Shown: positions 9,882 to 16,836 of the stretch, piece after piece
How the letters are laid out: each line of letters starts with the position of its first letter
How positions within the stretch are numbered: the stretch's first letter is position 1
Assembly: GCF_030813355.1 (NCBI RefSeq)
Contig: NZ_JAUSUD010000035.1
Location: forward strand, 1-32,623
DNA: 32,623 bases
DNA from: Metabacillus malikii
Lineage (GTDB): Bacteria; Bacillota; Bacilli; Bacillales; Bacillaceae
Reading direction: 5' to 3'
The notes under the pieces: generated by a model
Database searches by the model: none
The model's input: the letters and a program-made list of their open reading frames with translations, nothing else
What the model was told of the DNA's origin: nothing
Position numbers and translations under genes: made by a program

Positions 9882-10513
9882 GTTTATCTACACAATTTTA
9901 TACGATGCTGGCAATGGTAGGTATGGGAAGCTGGCTCGGTGCTGCCCTTGATACATATGGTCGCTTTTTAAAGCGGCCAATGAGGGCGAGATGGGTCGTC
10001 TTTATAAATGATTTTATGTTCTGGCTCGTACAGGGACTCATCCTATTTTATATATTATTGCTAGTGAATGAAGGTGAACTTCGAGTCTATATCTTCCTTG
10101 CTGTATTGTGTGGTTATGCGACTTATCAAAGTCTTTTGAAACAACTTTATCTACGTTTCCTCGAATTGTTAATTCAGACAAGCTTAGCTATATATCGCTT
10201 TTTAATAAAAATTGGCCATGTTATGCTAGTCAAACCAATTATTGGTTTATTTCAGCTTGTTACAACAATTTTACTAGGTTTATTGCATTTACTATTGAAT
10301 ATTATTAAATGGGGCTATAAGATTTTAATAACAATCATTAAATTTCTATTCATGCCTGTTTTATATATTCTAAAGTTATTTTGGAAACTGGTTCCGAAAA
10401 GGATAAGAGTGCTTATTGGGAAGAATCTAAAATATATAGCAGGATTTAAGAGAAAAATCAAGAATATATATAACAAACTTAAGTCCTGGTGGCGTCATGT
10501 GAAGAAAAAGTAG
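9878..10513 (+). CDS. yabQ: Spore cortex biosynthesis membrane protein YabQ
   Basis: A 211-residue membrane protein needed for spore cortex formation in B. subtilis, where it sits in the outer forespore membrane. Hydrophobic segments lie at about residues 5-22, 40-65 and 70-88, followed by a long basic and hydrophobic C-terminal half ending KSWWRHVKKK, with much Ile/Leu and Lys. The start overlaps the yabP stop. divIC follows after 14 bp, and its AGGAGG site begins right at the yabQ stop. The C-terminal half is low in recognisable motifs, as is usual for the family. Confidence 0.88.
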   Translation: MSLSTQFYTMLAMVGMGSWLGAALDTYGRFLKRPMRARWVVFINDFMFWLVQGLILFYILLLVNEGELRVYIFLAVLCGYATYQSLLKQLYLRFLELLIQTSLAIYRFLIKIGHVMLVKPIIGLFQLVTTILLGLLHLLLNIIKWGYKILITIIKFLFMPVLYILKLFWKLVPKRIRVLIGKNLKYIAGFKRKIKNIYNKLKSWWRHVKKK

Positions 10514-10527
10514 GAGGATTTATCTGT

Positions 10528-10896
10528 ATGAGTTTTGAGAGATCAAAGAAAATTACTGAGTTACAATCTCAATATATGCAGCAACAAGAAAAGCAGCAGC
10601 AACTAGCAAAAAGACGCAAAAAAGGTTTGTTTCGTAGACTAGTAATGTTATTTTCTTTAGTCATCATATGCTCTGCAATCATGATAACCACCCTTTATAA
10701 TCAATCAAATGCGATTGATGAAAAAAGAGAAGAACAGAAGGAACTAGATGAGAAGTTAACTAGTCTTGAAAAAGAGGAAAAGTTATTAAGAGAAGAAATT
10801 GTAAAGCTTAACGATGACGAGTATATTGCGAAGATAGCTAGAAGGGATTATTTTTTATCTGATGATAATGAAATCATCTTCAATATAAAAGACTAG
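10528..10896 (+). CDS. divIC: Cell division protein DivIC (FtsB-like)
   Basis: A bitopic divisome protein that partners FtsL and DivIB at the septum. The 122 residues show a basic cytoplasmic N-terminus (to about residue 36), one membrane span at about 38-58 (LVMLFSLVIICSAIMITTLY), a heptad-like coiled coil at about 62-98 rich in Glu/Lys/Leu, and the conserved tail DDEYIAKIARRDYFLSDDNEIIF. Start 10528 is chosen because AGGAGG at 10512-10517 precedes it and the length then fits; an in-frame ATG at 10489 lies inside yabQ. It is the last gene of the yabP-yabQ-divIC group. Confidence 0.95.
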   Translation: MSFERSKKITELQSQYMQQQEKQQQLAKRRKKGLFRRLVMLFSLVIICSAIMITTLYNQSNAIDEKREEQKELDEKLTSLEKEEKLLREEIVKLNDDEYIAKIARRDYFLSDDNEIIFNIKD

Positions 10897-10901
10897 CCTT
10901 G

Positions 10902-10931
10902 TTGACACTAGATTTTTTATTTATGTATAAT
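10902..10931 (+). promoter_or_regulatory. Sigma-A promoter of yabR
   Basis: A consensus TTGACA (10902-10907) and TATAAT (10926-10931) are 18 bp apart, just after the divIC stop. The strength of both boxes predicts vigorous vegetative expression of yabR. Confidence 0.85.
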
Positions 10932-10983
10932 ATAATAAAGATTCGAATGATTTTTTATCTGTTTAAGGAGGAGCATTATTTTT

Positions 10984-11436
10984 ATGTCGATTGAAGTTGG
11001 CAGCAAGTTACAGGGTAAAGTGACGGGCATTACTAATTTTGGAGCGTTTGTTGAGCTACCAGGAGGCGCAACAGGTCTCGTACACATCAGTGAAGTTGCC
11101 GATAATTATGTGAAGGATATCAATGATCACTTAAAAGTCGGAGACGAAGTTACAGTTAAAGTAATTAATGTAGAAAAAGATGGCAAAATTGGCTTATCAA
11201 TCAAGAAAGCAATTGACAGACCAGAACGCCCAGAACGTCCAGAACGCCCAAGAAACTCAGATCGTCCAAGGCAGTCAGATCGCCCAAGACAAAGAGGGAA
11301 TGACTTTCGTACAAATACGAAGGAAAGCTTTGAGCAAAAAATGAACCGTTTCTTAAAGGATAGTGAAGACAGATTATCTTCATTAAAACGTAACACAGAA
11401 TCAAAACGTGGTGGTCGTGGAGCTAGAAGAGGATAG
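10984..11436 (+). CDS. yabR: S1-domain RNA-binding protein YabR
   Basis: A 150-residue protein with one S1 OB-fold RNA-binding domain at residues 1-75 (GSKLQGKVTGITNFGAFVEL, then GLVHISEVADNYVKDI and VKVINVEKDGKIGLSIKKA). Residues 77-105 are a charged linker rich in Arg and Pro built of RPE and RPR repeats, followed by a basic tail that ends in GGRGARRG. The S1 part resembles general stress protein 13 and the S1 repeats of polynucleotide phosphorylase. Its RNA target is unknown to me. It is longer than the B. subtilis protein (about 128 residues) mainly because of the linker. It has its own strong promoter and terminator. Confidence 0.92.
   Translation: MSIEVGSKLQGKVTGITNFGAFVELPGGATGLVHISEVADNYVKDINDHLKVGDEVTVKVINVEKDGKIGLSIKKAIDRPERPERPERPRNSDRPRQSDRPRQRGNDFRTNTKESFEQKMNRFLKDSEDRLSSLKRNTESKRGGRGARRG
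11221..11247 (+). repeat. Three 9-bp tandem units in yabR
   Basis: Three near-identical copies of CCAGAACGC (the middle one ends in T) encode the repeated Arg-Pro-Glu linker of YabR. Further degenerate units continue to about 11290 (CAGATCGTCC and CAGATCGCCC). Slipped-strand length change is likely here. Confidence 0.8.
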
Positions 11437-11456
11437 CTTGCTGCTTTCATATATTT

Positions 11457-11493
11457 AAAAGGGGTGAATCTTCTATTTTGAGTCACCCCTTTT
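11457..11493 (+). terminator. Rho-independent terminator after yabR
   Basis: An 11-bp perfect stem AAAAGGGGTGA / TCACCCCTTTT with a 15-nt loop. It may work in both directions because both arms carry A/T runs. Confidence 0.85.
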
Positions 11494-11563
11494 GTATTTC
11501 TGTAAATAATCACCTATCATTCAGGTAGTGCAAAGCAAACACGTTTAAATTACTAAATTTTTA

Positions 11564-11592
11564 TTGACTGATAAGAGGAACGGTTGTATTAT
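11564..11592 (+). promoter_or_regulatory. Sigma-A promoter of the tRNA operon
   Basis: TTGACT (11564-11569) and TATTAT (11587-11592) are separated by exactly 17 bp. Transcription should start near 11599 and run through the broken tRNA copy, the insert, tRNA-Met and tRNA-Glu to the terminator at 11928-11959. Confidence 0.8.
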
Positions 11593-11615
11593 ATAACTTG
11601 TGTCTCATTAATGAT

Positions 11616-11645
11616 TATGGCGGTGTAGCTCAGCTGGCTAGAGCG
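11616..11645 (+). repeat. Partial tRNA-Met copy, direct repeat of 11749-11778
   Basis: These 30 bp are identical to 11749-11778. They comprise TAT plus the first 27 nucleotides of tRNA-Met (acceptor 5' strand and the whole D arm). Identity stops at the D-stem/anticodon-stem junction, and no anticodon, T arm or acceptor 3' strand follows, so the copy cannot form a tRNA. It lies inside the tRNA transcript, just behind the promoter. Confidence 0.95.
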
Positions 11646-11748
11646 ACGAGCAAAGCTTCCATGAATCATCTACGAGTTGTACCCATCGAGAAGCTCCTTT
11701 GAATTAACGTACTGAGATGGGGACATATAACTAGGGGCGTTTTATATC
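11646..11748 (+). other. 103-bp insert between the two tRNA-Met 5' copies
   Basis: Unrelated to the neighbouring sequence. It can form a stem CCCATC (11682-11687) / GATGGG (11716-11721) and a small GAG-AAG-CTC hairpin at 11688-11696. No open frame of note. The GAGAAGCTCC string before a closing stem reminds me of the 3' ends of IS605-group (TnpB) elements, but this is a memory-based resemblance that I cannot verify. With the flanking repeat it has the look of an element remnant or of a tandem tRNA duplication whose first copy was overwritten. Confidence 0.5.
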
Positions 11749-11751
11749 TAT

Positions 11752-11828
11752 GGCGGTGTAGCTCAGCTGGCTAGAGCGTACGGTTCATACCCGTGAGGTC
11801 GTGGGTTCGATCCCCTCCGCCGCTACCA
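11752..11828 (+). tRNA. tRNA-Met (CAT), elongator type
   Basis: A 77-nt tRNA with encoded CCA. Acceptor GGCGGTG pairs with CGCCGCT (G1-U72 wobble), discriminator A73. D arm GCTCAGCTGGCTAGAGC; anticodon stem TACGG / CCGTG around loop TTCATAC (anticodon CAT); variable AGGTC; T arm GTGGG-TTCGATC-CCCTC. The paired G1 end, unlike the C1-A72 mismatch of initiators, marks it as elongator Met; a tRNA-Ile2 with modified CAT is less likely given close likeness to B. subtilis elongator Met. Position 50 is T opposite T64, a mismatch in the T stem. Confidence 0.95.
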
Positions 11829-11847
11829 TAGTAAAAAAAAGTAAATC

Positions 11848-11919
11848 GGCCCGTTGGTCAAGCGGTTAAGACACCGCCCTTTCACGGCGGTAACACGGGT
11901 TCGAATCCCGTACGGGTCA
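11848..11919 (+). tRNA. tRNA-Glu (TTC)
   Basis: Acceptor GGCCCGT / ACGGGTC, discriminator A at 11919, anticodon stem CCGCC / GGCGG around loop CTTTCAC (anticodon TTC, reads GAA/GAG), T arm CACGG/CCGTG type around TTCGAAT. CCA is not encoded (the next bases are TAA). It is 19 bp after tRNA-Met and shares its transcript, as in the B. subtilis trnSL pair. Confidence 0.96.
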
Positions 11920-11927
11920 TAAAAAAA

Positions 11928-11959
11928 GGCTAGTTGCATATATGCAGCTAGCTTTTTTT
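11928..11959 (+). terminator. Rho-independent terminator of the tRNA operon
   Basis: The stem GCTAG-t-TGCA / TGCA-g-CTAGC with a TATA loop is followed by seven T and then GTTTTT. It starts nine bases after tRNA-Glu. Confidence 0.9.
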
Positions 11960-12131
11960 GTTTTTACTAAGATATCCAGCGTATAAAGATTATATATGAA
12001 TTTATCATGAGATAGTACAAAAGATATTTATCTTATTTCATGAAATTAGACATTATTTTAAGCCGAATATCTGTTAGGACTAAAATTTTGGCGAATTATT
12101 ATATGTAAAATTTTCATATCCATGGAGGTTT

Positions 12132-12216
12132 TGTCGCATTGCTCAAAAACAGTCGAACTGTTTTTAGATTAGCCCTCCTTCGTTTGACAAATTCTTGTCC
12201 CACTATCCGATATAAT
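12132..12216 (+). promoter_or_regulatory. spoIIE promoter with Spo0A-box-like sites
   Basis: TTGACA (12184-12189) and TATAAT (12211-12216) are both perfect but 21 bp apart, the unusual spacing known for the Spo0A-activated spoIIE promoter of B. subtilis. Candidate 0A boxes, each one base off TGTCGAA: TGTCGCA (12132-12138), AGTCGAA (12151-12157), and reverse-strand TGTCAAA at 12183-12189 over the -35. AGTCGAA sits in a 9-bp inverted repeat (12145-12165). The stretch 11960-12131 before it shows nothing else. Confidence 0.85.
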
Positions 12217-12248
12217 TACAACCAATATGAATAAGTGGGGGAATGAAC

Positions 12249-14726
12249 ATGGAAAAAGTGGAAAGAAGGTTAATGGAGCCGATATCTGATTTGGGCATGC
12301 AAAAAACCCAACTAGTAGTCAATCGATTCTTACATAAATTTTCATCTCGACTACAATTATTCCTCTTACATAAGGGATTAATATATGCGATTATTGGGTT
12401 TTTGTTGGGACGAGCAATTATATTAGCAGAAATTATACCTTTTGCTTTGCCGTTTTTTGGAGCGATATTCCTCATGAAAAGGGATAAAGCATTACTTGCT
12501 GCTGTTGCATTAACAGCTGGTGGTTTTACAGTGAAGATTGATGTTGCAGTCATGATTATGATGTCTATTGTTGCTTTTCTTGTCTTAAATCGGTTGTGTG
12601 GATATATATTTAAAGATAAGCTCAAGGCATTACCTTTTGTCGTATTTGGAACGGTAGCTATAACAAGACTAGCATATACAATGCTTATTAAGTCATCATT
12701 AACTATGTATGATTATATGATGGCTGGTGTTGAATCGGGCTTATCATTTATTTTAACGTTAATATTTCTCCAAAGTATACCGCTTATATCCGCACGAAAA
12801 TACAAACATTCATTAAAAGTTGAAGAAATTATCTGCATTATGATATTACTTGCTTCGGTCATGACAGGTTTAGTTGGTGTATCGTATCAAAATCTTCAAG
12901 CAGAACATATCTTTTCTAGATACATTGTCTTATTATTTGCCTTTATTGGTGGTTCCAGTATTGGGAGTACTGTAGGTGTTGTCACAGGGTTAATTTTAAG
13001 TTTAGCTAATGTTGGTAATTTATATCATATGAGTTTACTGGCATTTTCTGGATTATTAGGAGGACTACTAAGGGAAGGTCAAAAGATTGGAACAGCAATC
13101 GGTTTATTGATAGGGACTTTGCTAATTTCTCTGTATGGGCAAGGTTCAACGGAATTAATGACAACTATGATTGAATCACTGATTGCTATCCTATTGTTTT
13201 TTATCACACCAAAAATAATAACAGCACGTTTAGCTAAGCATATACCGGGTACAAATGAACATTCACAGGAACAGCAACAATATGTTAGAAAGATAAGAGA
13301 TGTTACAGCACATAGAGTGGACCAATTTTCACAAGTTTTCCAAGCTTTGTCCGAGAGTTTTGCAACTTTTTATGAAAAAAATGAGCCAGAAGAAGAACAA
13401 AGAGAAACCGACTTATTTTTAAGTAATATAACAGAGAGTACTTGTCAAAATTGTTTCAAAAAGGAAAAGTGCTGGGTTAATAACTTTGATACAACTTATG
13501 ATTTAATGCAACGAATTATGCACGAAAGCAAACAAAATACGTACCAAAATAATTTGAAATTGAAAAAGGACTTTCAAAGGCATTGCTCAAAGTCTAATAA
13601 AGTAGAGGAGGCAATTGAACAAGAGATTAATTATTTTCAAGCAAACCAGAAATTAAAGCGGGAGGTCCAAGAGAGTCGTAGGTTAGTTGCTGAGCAGTTA
13701 TTAGGTGTTTCACATGTAATGGAAGATTTATCAAATGAAATTAAGAGAGAAAGGGAAAACCACTTTGTTCAGGAAGAGCAAATATTAGATGCGTTACAAA
13801 ACTTTGGGATAGAAATTGTTAATGTCGATATATTTAACCTAGAGCAGGGCAATGTCGATATCGAAATGAGTATACCATTCTGTAATGGCCATGGAGAGTG
13901 TGAAAAAATTATTGCACCAATGCTATCAGATATCTTGGAAGAATCAATTATTGTAAAACATGAAGAATGTGCAAATTATCCTAATGGATATTGTCATGTC
14001 TCATTTGGCTCTGCAAAAAAATATAAAATTGATACAGGAGTGGCACATGCTGCAAAAGGAGGAGGTTTAGTTTCTGGAGACAGTTATTCTATGATTGATT
14101 TAGGTGTAGGCAAATTTGCAGTTGCAATTAGTGATGGAATGGGGAATGGTGTAAGAGCTCATTTTGAGAGTAATGAAACAATTAAACTTCTACAGAAAAT
14201 TCTCCAAACAGGGATTGAAGAGAAGGTTGCAATAAAGACGATTAATTCGATTTTATCGTTAAGGACAACTGACGAGATATTCTCTACGCTAGACCTTGCT
14301 GTTGTTGATTTACAAGATGGAAATAGTAAATTTTTAAAAATCGGCTCAACACCAAGTTATATAAAAAGAGGAGATAAAATCATCCGAATTCAAGCAAGTA
14401 ATTTACCAATGGGAATCATAGATGATTTTGATGTTGATGTCGTAGGTGAAAAGTTAAAGGCAGGAGATTTATTAATTATGATGAGTGATGGTATTTTCGA
14501 GGGGCCAAAGCATGTAGAGAACTATGATTTATGGATGAAGAGAAAGATAAGTGAAATTAAAACAACTAATCCGCAAGAAGTGGCTGACCTCATCATGGAA
14601 GAAGTGATACGAACAAGAGCGGGTAAAATTGAAGATGATATGACAGTAGTAGTATCATCAATTGACCATAATACACCGAAATGGGCGAGCATACCTGTGA
14701 CAGGTAAGTCAAAGAAGACGGGGTGA
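12249..14726 (+). CDS. spoIIE: Stage II sporulation protein E (SpoIIE phosphatase)
   Basis: A membrane-bound serine phosphatase that dephosphorylates SpoIIAA in the forespore, releasing sigma-F; it also binds FtsZ and helps move the division ring to the pole. The 825 residues have three parts: about ten membrane spans (residues 35-330, beginning GLIYAIIGFLLGRAIILAEI), a central FtsZ-binding/oligomerisation region with a CxxC...C cluster, and a C-terminal PP2C domain with metal-binding Asp611 (SGDSYS), Asp629 (ISDGMGNG), Asp747 (MSDGIFEGP) and EDDMTVVVSS near 795. The start ATG at 12249 is chosen over 12243 because GTGGGGGAA is then properly spaced and MEKVERR matches the homologue. Confidence 0.97.
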   Translation: MEKVERRLMEPISDLGMQKTQLVVNRFLHKFSSRLQLFLLHKGLIYAIIGFLLGRAIILAEIIPFALPFFGAIFLMKRDKALLAAVALTAGGFTVKIDVAVMIMMSIVAFLVLNRLCGYIFKDKLKALPFVVFGTVAITRLAYTMLIKSSLTMYDYMMAGVESGLSFILTLIFLQSIPLISARKYKHSLKVEEIICIMILLASVMTGLVGVSYQNLQAEHIFSRYIVLLFAFIGGSSIGSTVGVVTGLILSLANVGNLYHMSLLAFSGLLGGLLREGQKIGTAIGLLIGTLLISLYGQGSTELMTTMIESLIAILLFFITPKIITARLAKHIPGTNEHSQEQQQYVRKIRDVTAHRVDQFSQVFQALSESFATFYEKNEPEEEQRETDLFLSNITESTCQNCFKKEKCWVNNFDTTYDLMQRIMHESKQNTYQNNLKLKKDFQRHCSKSNKVEEAIEQEINYFQANQKLKREVQESRRLVAEQLLGVSHVMEDLSNEIKRERENHFVQEEQILDALQNFGIEIVNVDIFNLEQGNVDIEMSIPFCNGHGECEKIIAPMLSDILEESIIVKHEECANYPNGYCHVSFGSAKKYKIDTGVAHAAKGGGLVSGDSYSMIDLGVGKFAVAISDGMGNGVRAHFESNETIKLLQKILQTGIEEKVAIKTINSILSLRTTDEIFSTLDLAVVDLQDGNSKFLKIGSTPSYIKRGDKIIRIQASNLPMGIIDDFDVDVVGEKLKAGDLLIMMSDGIFEGPKHVENYDLWMKRKISEIKTTNPQEVADLIMEEVIRTRAGKIEDDMTVVVSSIDHNTPKWASIPVTGKSKKTG

Positions 14727-14831
14727 CGATAGTATAAAAAAAAAACCTTCTGGCGAAGATGATAAAAATAAATCTATGTCCACTTTTTATGAGCGGCCAC
14801 AGAATATTATCGTCTCTTAGGAGGGTAAATG

Positions 14832-15569
14832 ATGAAAAAAGGACACTTAAAGCAAATCTTGTTAATAACAGATGGTTGTTCGAACCAAGGTGAAGATCCT
14901 ATAGCAATGGCAGCTTTAGCAAAGGAACAAGGAATAACAGTTAATGTTATCGGTGTATTGGAAGAGAATGTAATTGACCATGAGGCAATACAGGAAATTG
15001 AGGGAATTGCAATGTCAGGTGGAGGTGTCCATCAAATTGTCTATGCCCATCAATTATCACAAACTGTACAGATGGTTACAAGACAGGCAATGACACAAAC
15101 CCTTCAAGGTGTAGTAAATAAAGAACTCCAACAAATATTAGGGAAAAATACTTCTATTGAGGAGTTACCGCCAGAAAAACGAGGAGAAGTGATGGAGGTC
15201 GTAGATGAATTAGGAGAAACATCAAGCCTAGATATCCTTATCTTAGTAGATACAAGTGCAAGTATGAAACCTAAACTTCCTACAGTCAAGGAAGCATTAT
15301 TAGACCTATCAATTAGTCTAAATTCTCGTATTGGCGAAAACCAATTTTCGGTTTCAGTATTTCCTGGGAAAAAGAATGATGTTGAAAAGGTATTAGATTG
15401 GACCCCAAAACTAGAATCGTTATCATCAATCTTCCCTAAACTATCAACTGGAGGAATAACTCCTACTGGTCCAGCAATTAGAGATGCCGTTCAAAGTTTT
15501 AAAAAGAAACATTCCTTAAGGAGCTTTTTAAGAAATGATGAAGAGTACTACGATGAATCAGGCTTTTAA
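14832..15569 (+). CDS. yabS: VWA-domain protein YabS
   Basis: A 245-residue von Willebrand factor A-like protein. There is an N-terminal ITDGCSNQGEDP segment and a MIDAS-type metal site DTSAS at residues 140-144, followed by TGGITPTGPAIRDA, which carries the conserved Thr of the MIDAS. Its binding partner is not known to me; the conserved pairing with the kinase yabT suggests a joint role in sporulating cells. Start 14832 is preferred because it is 7 bp from AGGAGG; the adjacent in-frame ATG at 14829 is possible. The gene overlaps yabT by 35 bp in another frame. Confidence 0.9.
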   Translation: MKKGHLKQILLITDGCSNQGEDPIAMAALAKEQGITVNVIGVLEENVIDHEAIQEIEGIAMSGGGVHQIVYAHQLSQTVQMVTRQAMTQTLQGVVNKELQQILGKNTSIEELPPEKRGEVMEVVDELGETSSLDILILVDTSASMKPKLPTVKEALLDLSISLNSRIGENQFSVSVFPGKKNDVEKVLDWTPKLESLSSIFPKLSTGGITPTGPAIRDAVQSFKKKHSLRSFLRNDEEYYDESGF

Positions 15570-16566
15570 TGTATCACCTGGAAAAGTCATCAAAGGTAAA
15601 TGGAATGGCAAAACTTACAAGATAATAAAATTGCTTGGGCAAGGTGCAACGGGAAGTGTTTATTTAGCGATTGGTCATGAGGGCCAAGTTGCAATAAAAC
15701 TTAGTAAAAATAGTATGGCAATTACATCAGAGGTTAATGTGCTAAAAAGGTTTGCTACGGTCCAAGGTACGTCTCTTGGGCCTTCTTTGCTTGATGTTGA
15801 TGACTGGGTGTTAAACAATAATAAAATTGCTCCATTTTATGTTATGGAATATATAGAGGGGAATAATTTCCTTGAATTTGTTCAACAAAAAGGGACAGAA
15901 TGGGCTGATGTGCTTATCCTCCAACTGCTAGGGAATATTGAGAAACTTCATAGACAAGGCTGGGTTTTTGGGGATTTAAAGCCTGAAAATCTATTAATTA
16001 GTGGACCCCCACCGCAAATTAGGTGTATTGATGTTGGTGGAACAACCCAACAAGGGCGTTCAATAAAAGAGTTCACTGAGTTTTTTGATAGAGGCTATTG
16101 GGGATTAGGAACTCGTAAGGCAGAACCATCCTATGATTTATTTGCAATTGCAATGATCCTAATTAATGCAGCATACCCGAAACGCTTTACAAAAAAAGAT
16201 AGTAATGGGAAAAGTCAATTGTTTGAGGCTATAAACCAAAATTCATTTTTAAGAAAACATAAGTTAATCCTGCATCGGGCATTGCTCGGGGAATATCATG
16301 ATGCTATTGAAATGAAAAGTGACTTTGTCCAAATGATATCTGAAGGAACACATAAAGCAAATAGTAATTCAACTGTAAGTAAGAAAAATGTACATATAAA
16401 AAATAATAAGCCTAGTCAATCACAATATTCAAAACCAAAGCAAAGATACAATTCTAGAAGGCAAGTAAAAAAGGGTAAAAAAGTATCTGGCTTTATTGAA
16501 ACAATTATTATCTTAATTAGTGTATTTATTATTTATTCTTTATATGTTTACCATACCTTAATGTAA
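15535..16566 (+). CDS. yabT: Hanks-type serine/threonine kinase YabT
   Basis: A 343-residue kinase that in B. subtilis is DNA-activated, acts in early spore development and phosphorylates RecA. Visible: glycine loop LGQGATGSVYLAI, VAIKLS with the ATP-binding Lys, catalytic-loop GDLKPENLL (the usual HRD is FGD, as in the homologue), CIDVGGT in place of DFG, and a basic linker (about residues 280-318) before one C-terminal membrane span at about 318-340. No extracellular domain, so it is anchored with the kinase inside. ATG 15535 gives the same spacing to KGKWNG as B. subtilis. The basic linker is a plausible DNA-binding region (inference). Confidence 0.93.
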   Translation: MMKSTTMNQAFNVSPGKVIKGKWNGKTYKIIKLLGQGATGSVYLAIGHEGQVAIKLSKNSMAITSEVNVLKRFATVQGTSLGPSLLDVDDWVLNNNKIAPFYVMEYIEGNNFLEFVQQKGTEWADVLILQLLGNIEKLHRQGWVFGDLKPENLLISGPPPQIRCIDVGGTTQQGRSIKEFTEFFDRGYWGLGTRKAEPSYDLFAIAMILINAAYPKRFTKKDSNGKSQLFEAINQNSFLRKHKLILHRALLGEYHDAIEMKSDFVQMISEGTHKANSNSTVSKKNVHIKNNKPSQSQYSKPKQRYNSRRQVKKGKKVSGFIETIIILISVFIIYSLYVYHTLM

Positions 16567-16580
16567 AGGTTTTTTTACAT
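16561..16580 (+). terminator. Inverted repeat at the yabT stop codon
   Basis: ATGTAAA (16561-16567) and TTTACAT (16574-16580) form a 7-bp stem spanning the yabT stop codon, with a T-rich loop but no T-run after it. It is a weak terminator candidate or a processing hairpin. Confidence 0.35.
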
Positions 16581-16732
16581 AATTGATATATATGTTAAGA
16601 CAGACAGATACTTACAAAATAGCGAGACTTAATTACAGGTGTACAAAGTTAATAATAATCAATTTACATAGATATTGGGAAAATATTCATATAATATGTT
16701 TATTATGTGAACGAAAAACTTCACTTTTGTTT

Positions 16733-16761
16733 TTGGATTTGAAATAATGATAGGATAGTAA
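16733..16761 (+). promoter_or_regulatory. Weak sigma-A promoter candidate for tilS
   Basis: TTGGAT (16733-16738) and TAGTAA (16756-16761) are 17 bp apart, in the 270-bp gap before tilS. The -10 is poor. It is listed because a promoter is expected here for the tilS-hpt unit. Confidence 0.3.
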
Positions 16762-16836
16762 GTGAAGGGCGCATAGTGGAAACTATTTAAATGTAGTTAA
16801 GGACTTAATAATAAGTGTAAACAAAGAGGGAGAATT

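Noticed and set aside
14725-14820. A coding-like frame (KKKPSGEDDKNKS, then MSTFYERPQNIIVS) and a GACGATA/TATCGTC repeat between spoIIE and yabS
   Set aside because: The frame is short and lacks a ribosome site, and the repeat arms are about 75 bp apart and 7 bp long, which is expected by chance.
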